A stretch of DNA of 64,000 nt from Flavobacteriales bacterium (GTDB taxonomy: Bacteria > Bacteroidota > Bacteroidia > Flavobacteriales_D > Sanyastnellaceae): contig CANGTU010000005.1 of NCBI GenBank assembly GCA_947456965.1, forward strand, positions 19,849 to 83,848. The letters are read 5' to 3'. Below the pieces are notes generated by a model, which worked only from the letters and a program-made list of their open reading frames with translations, did no database searches and was not told the origin of the DNA. Shown here piece after piece: positions 9,182 through 18,588 of the stretch. How positions within the stretch are numbered: position 1 is the first letter of the stretch; every line of letters starts with the position of its first letter. The position numbers and the translations under genes were made by a program.

Positions 9182-10144
9182 ATGAACAGACTTTTGCTCA
9201 TCGGATTCCTGATAACCTCGCTGCCCAGCTTCTCGCAGTACCAGTGGGACTATGGAACCAAATTCGGCGCAGCCAACTACCTGGGTGATATCGGGGGACG
9301 GGAATTGACCAGGCGGGATTTCGTCCTGGATATGCATATGGAGTCCACCCGGTGGGCCATGGGAACCTACGCCCGGTACAAACTTTCCAAACGTCTTGCA
9401 ATTGCCATGAATGTGGATTATATCCGCATCACGGATACGGACCGGCTTACTACAAATCCCCCACGCCGGGCACGCAATATGAATTTCAGGAATGATATTG
9501 TGGAAACGGGCGTGCGCGCCGAAGTGACTGTATGGTATGATAACGACGTGGGTAACAGGGGTTATTACAATCCCGACTTCAAACTTTATTTGTTTGGTGG
9601 CGTTTCGGGATTTTACCACAATCCGCAAGGTCAAATTTTTACTGACGGTAATCTTGCATACGGAGGTCAGTGGTTCGATCTCCGCCCATGGCGCACAGAA
9701 GGCCAGGACAGCCCGTATTCCTCTTTTGGCATGGCTATTCCTGCTGGCGTTGGCTTCTACTTTACCTTCAACAGGCAATGGCGCGTTGGGTGGGAATTGA
9801 GCTGGCGGACGACCTTCACAGACTACCTCGATGATATCTCTACTACCTACCAAATCCCGGGTTCAGACGATCCGCTGGCCCAGGAGTTCGTAAACCAGTC
9901 TTATCAGGATCTGATCGATCAGATCAATACGGATAACCCGGATTCCGCTCCCCTTAGCGTGAATAGCTTCCGGTTTGTCCCCGGACAGAACACCAAACGG
10001 GGAGATCCCACGAACAACGACAGCTTCCTGACAACACAATTGACCATAGGAAGGGTAATCCGTGGTCGTTCCAACTTCTACCGGTCTAAGTACAGCTGGT
10101 TGAAAAATCGCGCAGGTATCCGAAGGTCGCGAGCGAAGTTCTGA
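9182..10144 (+). CDS. DUF6089-family outer-membrane beta-barrel protein
   Basis: 320 residues from ATG 9182 (MNRLLLIGFLITSLPSFSQ), chosen because it starts the signal peptide; the frame is open further upstream. The mature part begins YQWDYGTKFGAANYLGDIGG, a hallmark of DUF6089 proteins (KxGxxNYLGDIGG), and continues with the amphipathic aromatic-rich strands of an outer-membrane barrel, with strands recognisable as LYLFGGVSGFYHNP and FGMAIPAGVGFYFTF. Function is unknown. A TATTTTAG box lies at 9133-9140, and a strong hairpin terminator follows the gene, so it appears monocistronic. Confidence 0.85.
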   Translation: MNRLLLIGFLITSLPSFSQYQWDYGTKFGAANYLGDIGGRELTRRDFVLDMHMESTRWAMGTYARYKLSKRLAIAMNVDYIRITDTDRLTTNPPRRARNMNFRNDIVETGVRAEVTVWYDNDVGNRGYYNPDFKLYLFGGVSGFYHNPQGQIFTDGNLAYGGQWFDLRPWRTEGQDSPYSSFGMAIPAGVGFYFTFNRQWRVGWELSWRTTFTDYLDDISTTYQIPGSDDPLAQEFVNQSYQDLIDQINTDNPDSAPLSVNSFRFVPGQNTKRGDPTNNDSFLTTQLTIGRVIRGRSNFYRSKYSWLKNRAGIRRSRAKF

Positions 10145-10172
10145 TCTCCGCGACTTCTGAATAATGAATCTG

Positions 10173-10201
10173 GCCGCATTCTTCGGAATGCGGCTTTTTT
10201 T
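10173..10201 (+). terminator. intrinsic terminator with UUCG tetraloop
   Basis: A 9-bp perfect stem (GCCGCATTC and GAATGCGGC, 10173-10181 and 10186-10194) closes a TTCG tetraloop and is followed by seven T residues. It ends the DUF6089 transcript. The T-run overlaps the stop codon of the convergent glycosyltransferase gene. Confidence 0.92.
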
Positions 10202-10946
10202 ATCGTAGGAACTGAATGATCTTGGAAACAGGTTTCAGCGTCAGGGTATACCACGCCGGCTTCAGGTCATTCAGTTGCCATGCTGCACGATCCTCCCGAT
10301 TGGCTCGAATCCGGTTCCTGAGCGAAACATTGCTCTGCCCCCCGGTGCGCATATGGGTAATCACACGTGGGAGATATGCCAGCCGGATATGGTGGCGATG
10401 GATAAAACGCAACATCAATTCATAATCTGCAGCTGAGCGAAGGGAGAGATTGTAGGCGCCAAATTCGGCGTAGAAGCGCGAGCGCACAAAGAAAGTGGGA
10501 TGAGGTGGCATCCAGCCCTGAAGAAACTTTCCGGGCTTATAGTCCCCGGCAATCCATCTCCTTACCACGCGATGCTCGTTTTTGCGATCGACGTAAACCA
10601 GATCGGCATACGCACCGTCACAATGGGTTTCTTTAAACAGGCGCACGATATCCGACAAAACATGCTCGTCTGAATAGTAGTCATCGCTGTTCAGGATGCC
10701 GATGACTTCACCCGTGGCTGCCTTCACACCTTTGTTCATGGCATCATAGATGCCCCGGTCTCGTTCGGATATAACGGTGGCAATCCGATCGCGGTAACGA
10801 TCAATGATCTCCATCGTGGCATCAGCAGAGCCACCATCCACCAGGATATACTCCACATCGGGGTGGTCCTGACGAATGACAGAACGAATGGTGTCCTCAA
10901 TGGTAGAGGCGCTGTTGAAACAGACGGTGATGACGCTGACCTTCAT
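10200..10946 (-). CDS. family 2 glycosyltransferase
   Basis: 248 residues with a GT-A fold. Motifs are the N-terminal nucleotide-binding strand KVSVITVCFNSASTIEDTI, the VDGGSADATMEII segment, SERDRGIYDAMNKG and the metal-binding LNSDDYYSD. These are typical of colanic-acid or O-antigen type transferases that move a sugar from a nucleotide donor onto a lipid-linked glycan at the inner-membrane cytoplasmic face. The donor and acceptor cannot be read from the sequence. Its ATG overlaps the stop of the upstream acetyltransferase gene by 4 bases (10943-10946), so the two are translationally coupled and probably modify the same glycan. Confidence 0.93.
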   Translation of the reverse strand: MKVSVITVCFNSASTIEDTIRSVIRQDHPDVEYILVDGGSADATMEIIDRYRDRIATVISERDRGIYDAMNKGVKAATGEVIGILNSDDYYSDEHVLSDIVRLFKETHCDGAYADLVYVDRKNEHRVVRRWIAGDYKPGKFLQGWMPPHPTFFVRSRFYAEFGAYNLSLRSAADYELMLRFIHRHHIRLAYLPRVITHMRTGGQSNVSLRNRIRANREDRAAWQLNDLKPAWYTLTLKPVSKIIQFLR

Positions 10947-11518
10947 GGCTTCATCTCACGGTCTTTGGTTTTGACGGCCGGATTACCACGGTACACAGAG
11001 TAGGGCTCAGCATCCCGAGACAGGACTGATCCTGCCGCCAGCACTGAATGGCTCTTCATGATAACCCCCGGGCACACTAATCCGCGCGCACCTACCCATG
11101 CCCCGTCTTCCAGGATGATGGGCTTGATTACCAAATCAAAGGAACGGCGACTGTAATCATGATTTCCACACAAGAGCATCGCCCCCTGTGAGATGCAGCA
11201 GTTCGAGCCAATGTGGACATCAGCCAGATTATCCAGCCAGGCCTCCTCTCCGATCCAGCTATAATCTCCAATGCGGAGCTTCCAGGGATATTTGATCCGA
11301 ACGTGAGGCTTAATAACTACGCCTTGGCCAACCCGAGCGCCGAATGCACGAAGCAAGATTTTTTTTACGCTGTTGAAAGGAAAGCCACTCCGGAAAAAAA
11401 GCAGGTGTGCGATGTACCACAGGGCGCGACGAAAAACCGGGCCGGCATCATACCACGAGTTGTCGTAATGGGAAAGGTCAGTGCGATGAACCATACTCTC
11501 TGCACAAATTAACGGCAT
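10943..11518 (-). CDS. WcaF-like colanic-acid/exopolysaccharide acetyltransferase (left-handed beta-helix)
   Basis: Up to 191 residues. The region YDNSWYDAGPVFRRALWYI is the WcaF-family N-terminal signature. Hexapeptide-repeat turns follow (IGDYSWIGEEAWLDN, VHIGSNCCISQGAMLLCGNHDY with the catalytic His, GAWVGARGLVCPGV, VLAAGSVLSRDAEP and YRGNPA). The family O-acetylates sugars using acetyl-CoA. Start is uncertain: ATG 11518 has a GGAGGA placed too close, and ATG 11494 (MVHRTDLSHYDNS) gives the more usual length. It is the first gene of a two-gene unit with the glycosyltransferase, diverging from the propeller protein gene. Confidence 0.88.
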   Translation of the reverse strand: MPLICAESMVHRTDLSHYDNSWYDAGPVFRRALWYIAHLLFFRSGFPFNSVKKILLRAFGARVGQGVVIKPHVRIKYPWKLRIGDYSWIGEEAWLDNLADVHIGSNCCISQGAMLLCGNHDYSRRSFDLVIKPIILEDGAWVGARGLVCPGVIMKSHSVLAAGSVLSRDAEPYSVYRGNPAVKTKDREMKP

Positions 11519-11557
11519 TCCTCCGATGTAAGGTCAGAACGGTTCGTCAGGAATGTA

Positions 11558-11587
11558 TTTGCTTGGATCGTCCTCAGGTTACATTTG
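11558..11587 (+). promoter_or_regulatory. promoter TTTG-N18-TACATTTG for the BNR/VPS10 gene
   Basis: TTTG at 11558-11561 and TACATTTG at 11580-11587 are separated by 18 bases, matching the Bacteroidota -33 / -7 pattern. The ATG at 11607 is 19 bases downstream of the -7 box, so the leader is about 15 bases. Confidence 0.65.
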
Positions 11588-11606
11588 ACGAATACTTCCC
11601 GAATTG

Positions 11607-14600
11607 ATGAGATTGCTGCTCCTGACCTCAGTCATCACCGCCATGCAGACGGTGTCAGTCATCGCTCAAACAATACCACCTCATATCCTGGACAACATGA
11701 AGGTGCGCGAGATAGGTCCGGCTGTGACCAGCGGAAGGATAACGTCGATTGATGTCATTCCGGGCAATCCGGGCGTAATACTCGCAGCGACTGCCAGCGG
11801 AGGGCTTTGGAAAAGCGCCAACGGAGGGGTTAACTGGGAACCCATTTTCGATAAGCAGCCGGTGCTCGGAATAGGCGCTGTGCGTGTGACTCCTTCTAAC
11901 CCGGATGTGATCTGGGTCGGCACCGGCGAGGGTAACCCGCGCAACTCACAAACATCAGGAAAGGGAATCTACCGAAGCGGTGATGGCGGTCGTACCTGGG
12001 AATTCCGCGGACTCGCTGACACGCGAACTATTCACAGGATCTGTATTCATCCTCAAATGCAGGAAGTGATCTATGCCGGATCACCCGGCTCGGCCTGGGG
12101 ACCCGACTCAGAGCGAGGGGTATTCAGGACTACCGATCAAGGCAAATCATGGAAGAAAGTGCTTTTTGTGAATGACAGCACAGGCTGTGCCGACCTGGTC
12201 ATGGATCCGCGCAATCCGGATAAGTTGTTTGCCGCCATGTGGCAATACCAGCGGGAACCTTGGTTCTTTCGCAGCGGTGGTAAGGGTAGTGGAATCTATT
12301 TAACCCTCGATGGCGGAGATACATGGAAACGCATCGGCGAGAAGGAGGGGCTGCCTTCAGGAAAACTTGGACGAACGGGAATTGCCATCGCGCCTTCGAA
12401 CCCCGCCGTAGTCTATGCGCTTGTTGAATCCAGCGAGTCAGCTCTCTACCGGAGCAATGATGGTGGCTTCTCGTGGTCTATGATCAATAACAAGGATCTG
12501 CAGGATCGTCCGTTTTACTACCACGAAATCTATGTCGATCCTTCCAATGAAAATCACCTGATCTACTTGCACAGCACAGTGAGTGAGAGCATAGATGGCG
12601 GCCGCACATGGAAGACTATTCTGCCTTATTACGGTGTTCATCCTGATCACCATGCATTCTGGTGGTCTCCGGACAATCCCTTGTTCATGATTGAAGGGAA
12701 TGATGGTGGAGTGAACATCAGTCGTGACGGAGGAAAGAACTGGAGTTTCGCAGCCGATATTCCGGTCGGACAGTTCTACCACATCAACTATGACATGCAG
12801 GTCCCCTATCACGTGTATGGCGGAATGCAGGACAATGGCTCATGGAAAGGCCCGGCGTATGTCTGGCACAGCGAGGGTATCCTGGAGAGTGACTGGCAGG
12901 AAGTGCTTTTTGGGGACGGCTTCGACGTGGTTCCTGATCCTGCGGACGAACGCTATGTGTATGCGATGGCACAAGGTGGAAACCTGTACCGCGTGAATAC
13001 GCAAACAGGCATGGAGTTGTTCGTTCGTCCGGTTCATCCGGAAGGGGTGAAGCTGCGGTTTAACTGGAATGCCGCGATCGCAGCTGATCCATTTCGCCCG
13101 GATGGAATATTTTACGGATCTCAGTTTGTTCATTACTCGGAAAACAAGGGACAGAGCTGGATCACACTGTCACCTGACTTGACTTCCAACGATCAGTCCA
13201 GACAGAAAAGCGCCGAAAGCGGCGGGCTCACCATAGATGCCACATCTGCAGAAAACCATTGTACTATCCTGGCTATCTCGCCAAGTCCGCTGGACGCACA
13301 AGTGATCTGGGTGGGCACGGATGATGGCCAGGTCCAGCTTACCCGTGATCGCGGAAAGTCCTGGTCGAATCTATCGCGTGCCATCACCGGTATGCCCTCA
13401 GGAGCATGGATTCCGCAAATCATCCCATCGCCACACAGGGCCGGTGAGGCATGGGTCGTGGCCAACCACTACCGGCGAAATGACTGGAAGCCCTATCTGT
13501 TTCACACAACCGACTTCGGCAAGTCATGGAAGAATCTTGTCAGCGAAGCCACCATTTCCGGTCATTGTCTGAGCATGATTCAGGATCTCGTTGAACCTAA
13601 TCTGCTCTTTCTGGGAACGGAACATGGTCTCTACGTGAGCATCAACGCAGGTAAGGACTGGCAAAAGTGGTCGTACACTTTTCCCTCCGTCGCTACCCAG
13701 GATATCAAGATTCACCCGCGCGAAGGCGACCTGATTATCGGGACTTTCGGCCGTGCAGCTTATATCGTGGATGATATCACTCCACTCCGCATACTGGCGT
13801 CAAAGCCCACTATCCTAAATACACCCGGCCTGAAATGCTTTGGCGCGCGTCCGGCCGTGATGGCCCACTACCGCCGGCACCATGGAGGAAGATTTCCAGC
13901 TGACGGGGCCTACCGCGGAGAAAACAGAGGCTATGGCGCAGTGATCAATTACGACTTGCGATTTGCCGTCGGACGGGAGATCAAGGATAAGAAAACGAAG
14001 ATTACCGTGCTTTCACTCGACGGAGATACTATCCGATGGTTTACCCATAAGCCGGATACCGGAATGAACAGAGTAACATGGAGCTTCGAGCGAAACGGGG
14101 TGCGGTGGCCGTCAAGAACGGAGCCGCAGAAGGATGAAGATCCGCCTTCAGGACCATTACCGGTATTGCCGGGTAAGTATCGTGTTATGGTAGAGTTCGA
14201 TACGTGGAAGGATAGTCTCGTGGTGGAGGTTCAGCATGACCCACGCGTGACATATCCGGATGAGGCGATCCTCCGTCGGGAGCAATTGCTGGCGACTTGG
14301 AATGCGCAGGTGGAACTGGCTGCAAAGGCCTTTTCGCAGTTGCAGCAATGCCGTAAATCAATCAGCCGGATCCGGTCTGCTGCGGAGGTATTGCCGTCAG
14401 TCAGCCGAACCAGCCTGCTGGCCCGCTCGGATTCAATGGATGCCAGCATCGCCAAACTGGAGAATCGCTACATGCTGCCAGAGGATGCCCGGGGTATCCG
14501 CGACGAGTCAGATCTGATTTTGCCCGAATTATGGACATGCATGGGCTGGATTAATTCAGGTGATCTCATTCCAGGGGACAATGCAACGCACGCACTGAGT

Positions 14601-14729
14601 CAGCTTGGTCGGCTCAATCGGTCAGCGGCTGACGCAGTAAACCTGTTCTTCGAAGAGCAGTGGGCTCCTTATCGTCAATGGGTGGAATCCTTAAACCTGA
14701 CGCCCTTCACTGACCGGGGTAAACTTTGA
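11607..14729 (+). CDS. large secreted BNR/VPS10-type beta-propeller protein (annotated as glycosyl hydrolase in related genomes)
   Basis: 1040 residues. The signal peptide is MRLLLLTSVITAMQTVSVIAQ; ATG 11607 is preferred over the TTG one codon earlier. Residues about 25-740 contain many BNR/Asp-box turns of the type S-x-D-G-G-x-T-W (SANGGVNWEP, SGDGGRTWEF, TTDQGKSWKK, LDGGDTWKR, SNDGGFSWSM, SIDGGRTWKT, SRDGGKNWSF, TRDRGKSWSN), the fold of sortilin/VPS10 propellers. A C-terminal roughly 300-residue region holds a FlgD-like beta domain (VTWSFERNGVRWPSR) and a helical tail. Relatives are often called glycosyl hydrolases, but no catalytic residue set is evident. No T9SS sorting domain is seen, so it may be periplasmic or outer-membrane associated. 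Function is unproven. Confidence 0.85.
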   Translation: MRLLLLTSVITAMQTVSVIAQTIPPHILDNMKVREIGPAVTSGRITSIDVIPGNPGVILAATASGGLWKSANGGVNWEPIFDKQPVLGIGAVRVTPSNPDVIWVGTGEGNPRNSQTSGKGIYRSGDGGRTWEFRGLADTRTIHRICIHPQMQEVIYAGSPGSAWGPDSERGVFRTTDQGKSWKKVLFVNDSTGCADLVMDPRNPDKLFAAMWQYQREPWFFRSGGKGSGIYLTLDGGDTWKRIGEKEGLPSGKLGRTGIAIAPSNPAVVYALVESSESALYRSNDGGFSWSMINNKDLQDRPFYYHEIYVDPSNENHLIYLHSTVSESIDGGRTWKTILPYYGVHPDHHAFWWSPDNPLFMIEGNDGGVNISRDGGKNWSFAADIPVGQFYHINYDMQVPYHVYGGMQDNGSWKGPAYVWHSEGILESDWQEVLFGDGFDVVPDPADERYVYAMAQGGNLYRVNTQTGMELFVRPVHPEGVKLRFNWNAAIAADPFRPDGIFYGSQFVHYSENKGQSWITLSPDLTSNDQSRQKSAESGGLTIDATSAENHCTILAISPSPLDAQVIWVGTDDGQVQLTRDRGKSWSNLSRAITGMPSGAWIPQIIPSPHRAGEAWVVANHYRRNDWKPYLFHTTDFGKSWKNLVSEATISGHCLSMIQDLVEPNLLFLGTEHGLYVSINAGKDWQKWSYTFPSVATQDIKIHPREGDLIIGTFGRAAYIVDDITPLRILASKPTILNTPGLKCFGARPAVMAHYRRHHGGRFPADGAYRGENRGYGAVINYDLRFAVGREIKDKKTKITVLSLDGDTIRWFTHKPDTGMNRVTWSFERNGVRWPSRTEPQKDEDPPSGPLPVLPGKYRVMVEFDTWKDSLVVEVQHDPRVTYPDEAILRREQLLATWNAQVELAAKAFSQLQQCRKSISRIRSAAEVLPSVSRTSLLARSDSMDASIAKLENRYMLPEDARGIRDESDLILPELWTCMGWINSGDLIPGDNATHALSQLGRLNRSAADAVNLFFEEQWAPYRQWVESLNLTPFTDRGKL

Positions 14730-14759
14730 TCCGGATGAGTTCAGAAATCCGCAGGAGCA

Positions 14760-15362
14760 CTAAAACCGGTATTGAAGTAAGAAGTGCACTACCTGATTGT
14801 AATTACCGCGTTCGTAGTAGCTGAAGCGATTGGTGAAATTGGGGGCAGGGCGGACGGGTAGTATGGAACTCGAAAACCTCACACCAACGCCCAGTTTTTC
14901 ACTTATGGAGTACATCACCCCGGCCACCCCGCCAATCTCATAGGATCTGAAGGGAGGATTGACGTCCACATTTACGCTGTTGGTCCTGATTTCCTGATTG
15001 AGCAACACTCCGGCCGTTGCCCCAAGCTGGAATTCCCATTGCTTCAGTGTGTACCCGGCAGTGATGGGCATCTCTATGTAGTTGAGGTAATAGCCGAATG
15101 TCTGAAAGGTGATGGTATCCTGCTCAGTCCTGCTGCCTTTGGGAGTGTACTGCAGTCCTCCCGTGATATTCCATCGCTCATTGAGCCGCGTACGAACCCA
15201 AGCTCCGCCCGAAACGCCAAATTTGTCCCAGCCCCCCAGTCCGTCACCGCTGACTTGTGAAGTTACGGGAGCAAGCCAAAGGCCAGCCTCAAATTTCTTC
15301 TGCGCCTGCACAAGCGTGCATAGCAGGAATCCCGGAATGACAATGATCCAGCTGAGTTTCAT
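14760..15362 (-). CDS. PorT/OmpW-like outer-membrane beta-barrel protein
   Basis: 200 residues with a signal peptide ending LCTLVQAQ. The mature chain begins KKFEAGLWLAPVTSQVSGDG and shows eight or so amphipathic strands (WNITGGLQYTPKG, YYLNYIEMPITAGYTLKQWE, FQLGATAGVLLNQEI), finishing in QYRF with a terminal Phe, the classical signal for barrel insertion. It resembles the PF13568-type porin family that includes PorT, but that family is large and this copy need not be the T9SS PorT. Its start overlaps the stop of the Omp28-like gene by 4 bases, making it the third gene of a DUF6029-Omp28-barrel operon. Confidence 0.82.
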   Translation of the reverse strand: MKLSWIIVIPGFLLCTLVQAQKKFEAGLWLAPVTSQVSGDGLGGWDKFGVSGGAWVRTRLNERWNITGGLQYTPKGSRTEQDTITFQTFGYYLNYIEMPITAGYTLKQWEFQLGATAGVLLNQEIRTNSVNVDVNPPFRSYEIGGVAGVMYSISEKLGVGVRFSSSILPVRPAPNFTNRFSYYERGNYNQVVHFLLQYRF

Positions 15363-16219
15363 AGCTCAATGCGGTGTTCTGCAGCATTCACGACTTCATC
15401 AGTCTGAACGTCCACCACAAAGGCGACAACACTGCAATTTTCGGGCACCCATGCTTGCTTCATCGGAACCGTATAACTTTTCACCAATTGATCATTAACC
15501 AATGGATTTGTAAGCAGGGGCTCCCCAATGGCGGTGGTCACGTTGGTGCGGAGCAGATGGTTGTGCTCGTAGTCATAAATGGTGGATGGATCCAGATTGT
15601 AATCGGACTGAGCGCTGATGATGTGCGACTCCAGCAGGAGCACGATAAGACTGAAGCTGCTCGACATGGTTTCCAGAAAGTGGTTGTGAACATGGATGTT
15701 CAGGTTGCTGTCTTCTGACACATACTCAGTTGAGATCTGCAGGGCAATCCTGGGTTCTTGAGTGAGTTGCTCTTCTACCCTAACCTCCCATTGGTTGTCC
15801 ACATAAAAATTGGAGATTCCACCGGTACGGTCAATACGGGCAGCCGGATTGAATCCATTTTCGAGCTGTGACCAAAAGAGGTTACCGGCAGGCGTGGTAA
15901 AGTCAATATCGTAGGGAGCAGCACTCACCGCTGCAAGGGTACCCGCATGGATGGTTATGGGAACTACCCGGCTGCCGTATTCTTCATCCAGTCCTTTGAG
16001 CAGGGCTGTAGCAGGCGGACAGAATCCGCAGAGATGCCCGGTAAACTCCTCCACCAGGACATTCTTGGTTGGGTCGGCAAGGGTTTCGAATTCAGGAGGC
16101 GGCCCGTAGACACCTTCCAGATACTCATTGTCCAGGGTGATTACAGGATTCGTGAGTTTGTCACAACCGCAGAATGTCAAGGAAAAGACTGCAATCGCAG
16201 CTATTACATAGTTATTCAT
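15359..16219 (-). CDS. Omp28-like lipoprotein with thioredoxin-type CGFC motif
   Basis: 286 residues. The N-terminus is a lipoprotein-type signal rich in Cys (TFCGCDKLTN; acylated Cys is probably residue 20). A thioredoxin-like core begins VLVEEFTGHLCGFCPPATAL and includes VVPITIHAG, the standard Omp28 layout (PF11551). A C-terminal beta-sandwich follows. Omp28 was first described as an adhesin of Porphyromonas gingivalis, but many family members look like surface or periplasmic redox proteins. It lies 6 bases after the DUF6029 gene and overlaps the barrel gene start, so the three products likely act together at the outer membrane. Confidence 0.87.
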   Translation of the reverse strand: MNNYVIAAIAVFSLTFCGCDKLTNPVITLDNEYLEGVYGPPPEFETLADPTKNVLVEEFTGHLCGFCPPATALLKGLDEEYGSRVVPITIHAGTLAAVSAAPYDIDFTTPAGNLFWSQLENGFNPAARIDRTGGISNFYVDNQWEVRVEEQLTQEPRIALQISTEYVSEDSNLNIHVHNHFLETMSSSFSLIVLLLESHIISAQSDYNLDPSTIYDYEHNHLLRTNVTTAIGEPLLTNPLVNDQLVKSYTVPMKQAWVPENCSVVAFVVDVQTDEVVNAAEHRIEL

Positions 16220-16225
16220 GACTGA

Positions 16226-17953
16226 TTAAAAACTGCTGGTTAATGTAATTTCAAATCCGTTGGTAGCCGGCACTGCTCTGCATACACCCCCGATACAAAA
16301 TACCCCCTCACGACGCTTGCCATAGCCAATGGCCAGCCGATTGCCTCCGTTAATGTACCCGACTGTGCCGAACAGGTAATGAATGCGCTTATCCGGATTG
16401 ATATTCCCGTAGTTATATTGGTCAATAATGGCAAAGGTCCAGTGTGGTGAGAAGGTATACTCGGCCACGATGGTGGCCCAGTCTCCCTTGTCCTGCTCAG
16501 TCTGGAGTGCCTGAAATTCAAGGTGGATGTTGTTTTTACTATTAAATTTATAATTGATTTCAAGTACCTGAATATCCGCAAAGAGCAGGCCTTTGAAGTC
16601 GTTGGTCACGGGCGTTACTGTAGTATTGAACTCAAGGTAGTAATAGGTGAATGCCCCGGATAATTTCTTTGAAAACTTCTTCCTGATTTCGACATTTACA
16701 TCACGCACATATTTAACCGGCCCGAAGCCCAGACTGTTCATTTCATAGCCGTTCACCAGGCCATCAACGCCGCTGATGCGTGTCGTGTCCAGGCTGTTGG
16801 CGGCCGCCACATTGAGCGAGATCTGCGTTCCGTAAGCGCCTCCGAGCGGGGTTTCCTTTTTGAAATTGTAGAACAATTCGCCCATGATACTGGCCTCACC
16901 GGTGAAGGGGGTGGCGTAGGGGTAGAGGGTGGCTGCGAGGTTGTAGGTATGCTGGCGGGTAATGGCAGGGATGTAGTTGATCGGTACATCGAAGAGCTTG
17001 AGGTCCCTGTCGGCGCGAAAGCTGAGGTTATCAATGGACTTGGCCATAGCTGTGATCCCGAACCCTTTCTTGCTGTAGTTGGCCGTAAGGAAAATTCCGC
17101 GCCCTGTACGGTAGATGTATCCGTTGTCGGCGCTCGGGTCATTGATCTTTTCCGAATATTCTCCCATGAAGCGAAACGGGCCATGGCTTACCTGGAGTCG
17201 CCCTGCATAGGTGCCCACATTGGCCGGCAACTCGAGCAGCAGGGTATCTTTTTCGAGGAGACCACCTTCCTGAAACCGCGATACATAACTTCCTCCGAGT
17301 GATACGCGTGTCTTGCTCTCCGAAAGGGCAGGGATGAGGTCGTTCAGTTGAATCTCGCCGTCCAGGCCCCGGATGATTCCATCGGCGTTGATCAGGCGGT
17401 TCTCAAAGGCGAGGCGCTGGTGCCCATAAATGGCCTTAGCCGTTATGCCTTTTCGGGGTGTGGCGATGACGCGGATACCATCCAGAGCATTGTCAATTCC
17501 CAAAAAAGGTTCCCAGTAGCTGCGCAACGTAAGCCCCATCCCAAACTGCTCATAAAAGTTACCTACCGTGATGTCGAGCTGCTCATTCTTGTACTGGGCA
17601 TATCGGAACCCGATACCCGTTCCTTGAAAGCGGTTTTGAGCACTATACCCCAGAATGGCATCCATGTACGATTCAAAGCGCATCCCAGCAGAGAAGTTCC
17701 CGTAGGTGTAATTGAAATTGCCATAGGCATTCATGGCCGTCTTGGGGGGAGGTACGATAGCTCCGATAAGCGAATCTTCGTTGTACTGCTGCCAGATAAC
17801 CTGGAAATTGCCGTGTAACTGACCGCGGGGAGGCTCCGTACCCGAGTGGCCCGGGGACGTTTCCTGAGACCGGAGAATAGCCGGCACGATGAACAAACAC
17901 ACCGCGAGTATCCAGCTGAACAAAGGGGAAAAACACATAGTGCAAGGGCGCAT
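16226..17953 (-). CDS. DUF6029-family outer-membrane protein
   Basis: 575 residues from ATG 17953, chosen because an AAGAAGG stretch precedes it at good spacing; the frame is open to a TTG at 17995. A signal peptide ends near AILRSQE. The mature protein begins HGNFQVIWQQYNEDSLIGA and runs through many beta strands (YGNFNYTYGNFSAGMRFESY, YAQYKNEQLDITVGNFYEQF, HFTFAI-type hairpins) to a terminal TSSF, as expected for a large outer-membrane barrel. This fits DUF6029, a family without assigned function. It is the promoter-proximal gene of the DUF6029-Omp28-barrel operon and follows the TlpA-like gene. Confidence 0.83.
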   Translation of the reverse strand: MRPCTMCFSPLFSWILAVCLFIVPAILRSQETSPGHSGTEPPRGQLHGNFQVIWQQYNEDSLIGAIVPPPKTAMNAYGNFNYTYGNFSAGMRFESYMDAILGYSAQNRFQGTGIGFRYAQYKNEQLDITVGNFYEQFGMGLTLRSYWEPFLGIDNALDGIRVIATPRKGITAKAIYGHQRLAFENRLINADGIIRGLDGEIQLNDLIPALSESKTRVSLGGSYVSRFQEGGLLEKDTLLLELPANVGTYAGRLQVSHGPFRFMGEYSEKINDPSADNGYIYRTGRGIFLTANYSKKGFGITAMAKSIDNLSFRADRDLKLFDVPINYIPAITRQHTYNLAATLYPYATPFTGEASIMGELFYNFKKETPLGGAYGTQISLNVAAANSLDTTRISGVDGLVNGYEMNSLGFGPVKYVRDVNVEIRKKFSKKLSGAFTYYYLEFNTTVTPVTNDFKGLLFADIQVLEINYKFNSKNNIHLEFQALQTEQDKGDWATIVAEYTFSPHWTFAIIDQYNYGNINPDKRIHYLFGTVGYINGGNRLAIGYGKRREGVFCIGGVCRAVPATNGFEITLTSSF

Positions 17954-17996
17954 GTTCCTTCTTTGCTGCGCGGCCCGAAAGTACGGATAAATCAAA

Positions 17997-18017
17997 GCCC
18001 CGGAGCTGTTCCGGGGC
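17997..18017 (-). terminator. hairpin after the TlpA-like gene
   Basis: An 8-bp GC-rich stem (GCCCCGGA / TCCGGGGC) with a 5-base loop lies just downstream of the TlpA-like stop. On the minus strand it is followed by TTTGATTTAT, a weak T-run. It probably terminates or attenuates before the DUF6029 operon. Confidence 0.6.
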
Positions 18018-18041
18018 CTTACCTGACTCGGTCGACGGAGT

Positions 18042-18533
18042 TCAGGATTTCAATTTCAGGAGCTCCTTGTAAACTTCTTCTTCATCCCCGGCCATGTAGC
18101 CGCTGTGTTGCCATACAATCTTGCCCTGGCCATCAATCAGGAAGGTGTGAGGCGGCGCAGTTACACCCAACGCTTGCTGGAACTGCTTATTGGTATCGAG
18201 CAAGATCTCGTACTCCCAGGATTGACCGTTGACATAAGGGGCCACCGAGCCCACCGTGCGCTGGTCGTCTACCGTCACCGCATAGATCTTTACACCGGTT
18301 TCTTTCTGCCAGTCAGCGTAAAGTTCAGCATAGGTGTTGAGCTCTTTTTTACATGGGCTGCACCACGTGGCCCAGAAACATATCAGGATGGGCTTTCCTT
18401 CATTGTCGAGAGAACCGGTTTGTACAATATTTCCATCCAGATCGCGGAGGGTGATGTTCGGGAGTGCGCCTTGTGAACAGGCCACATCGGCCGAAAGCAA
18501 GGCAAGGAGGACAACAAGCAGATGTGTTTTCAT
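18042..18533 (-). CDS. TlpA/ResA-like thiol-disulfide oxidoreductase
   Basis: 163 residues. A signal peptide (LLVVLLALLSADVACSQ) exports it; Cys15 could alternatively be a lipoprotein site. The thioredoxin fold contains ICFWATWCSPCKKELNTY with the redox CxxC (WCSPC), and the cis-Pro region APPHTFLIDGQGKIV. Such proteins keep periplasmic cysteines reduced, for example for cytochrome c maturation, or act as secreted peroxiredoxin-like enzymes. It lies between the T9SS-secreted thioredoxin gene and the DUF6029-Omp28 operon, making three thioredoxin-fold proteins in a row. Confidence 0.9.
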   Translation of the reverse strand: MKTHLLVVLLALLSADVACSQGALPNITLRDLDGNIVQTGSLDNEGKPILICFWATWCSPCKKELNTYAELYADWQKETGVKIYAVTVDDQRTVGSVAPYVNGQSWEYEILLDTNKQFQQALGVTAPPHTFLIDGQGKIVWQHSGYMAGDEEEVYKELLKLKS

Positions 18534-18588
18534 CGTGGGACCAAGGTTATGTGGACTGGGTTGTCAAGTTTTATACCACATCGGAATG

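Noticed and set aside
11607..14729. T9SS cargo assignment for the BNR protein
   Set aside because: The C-terminus lacks both type A and type B sorting-domain motifs.
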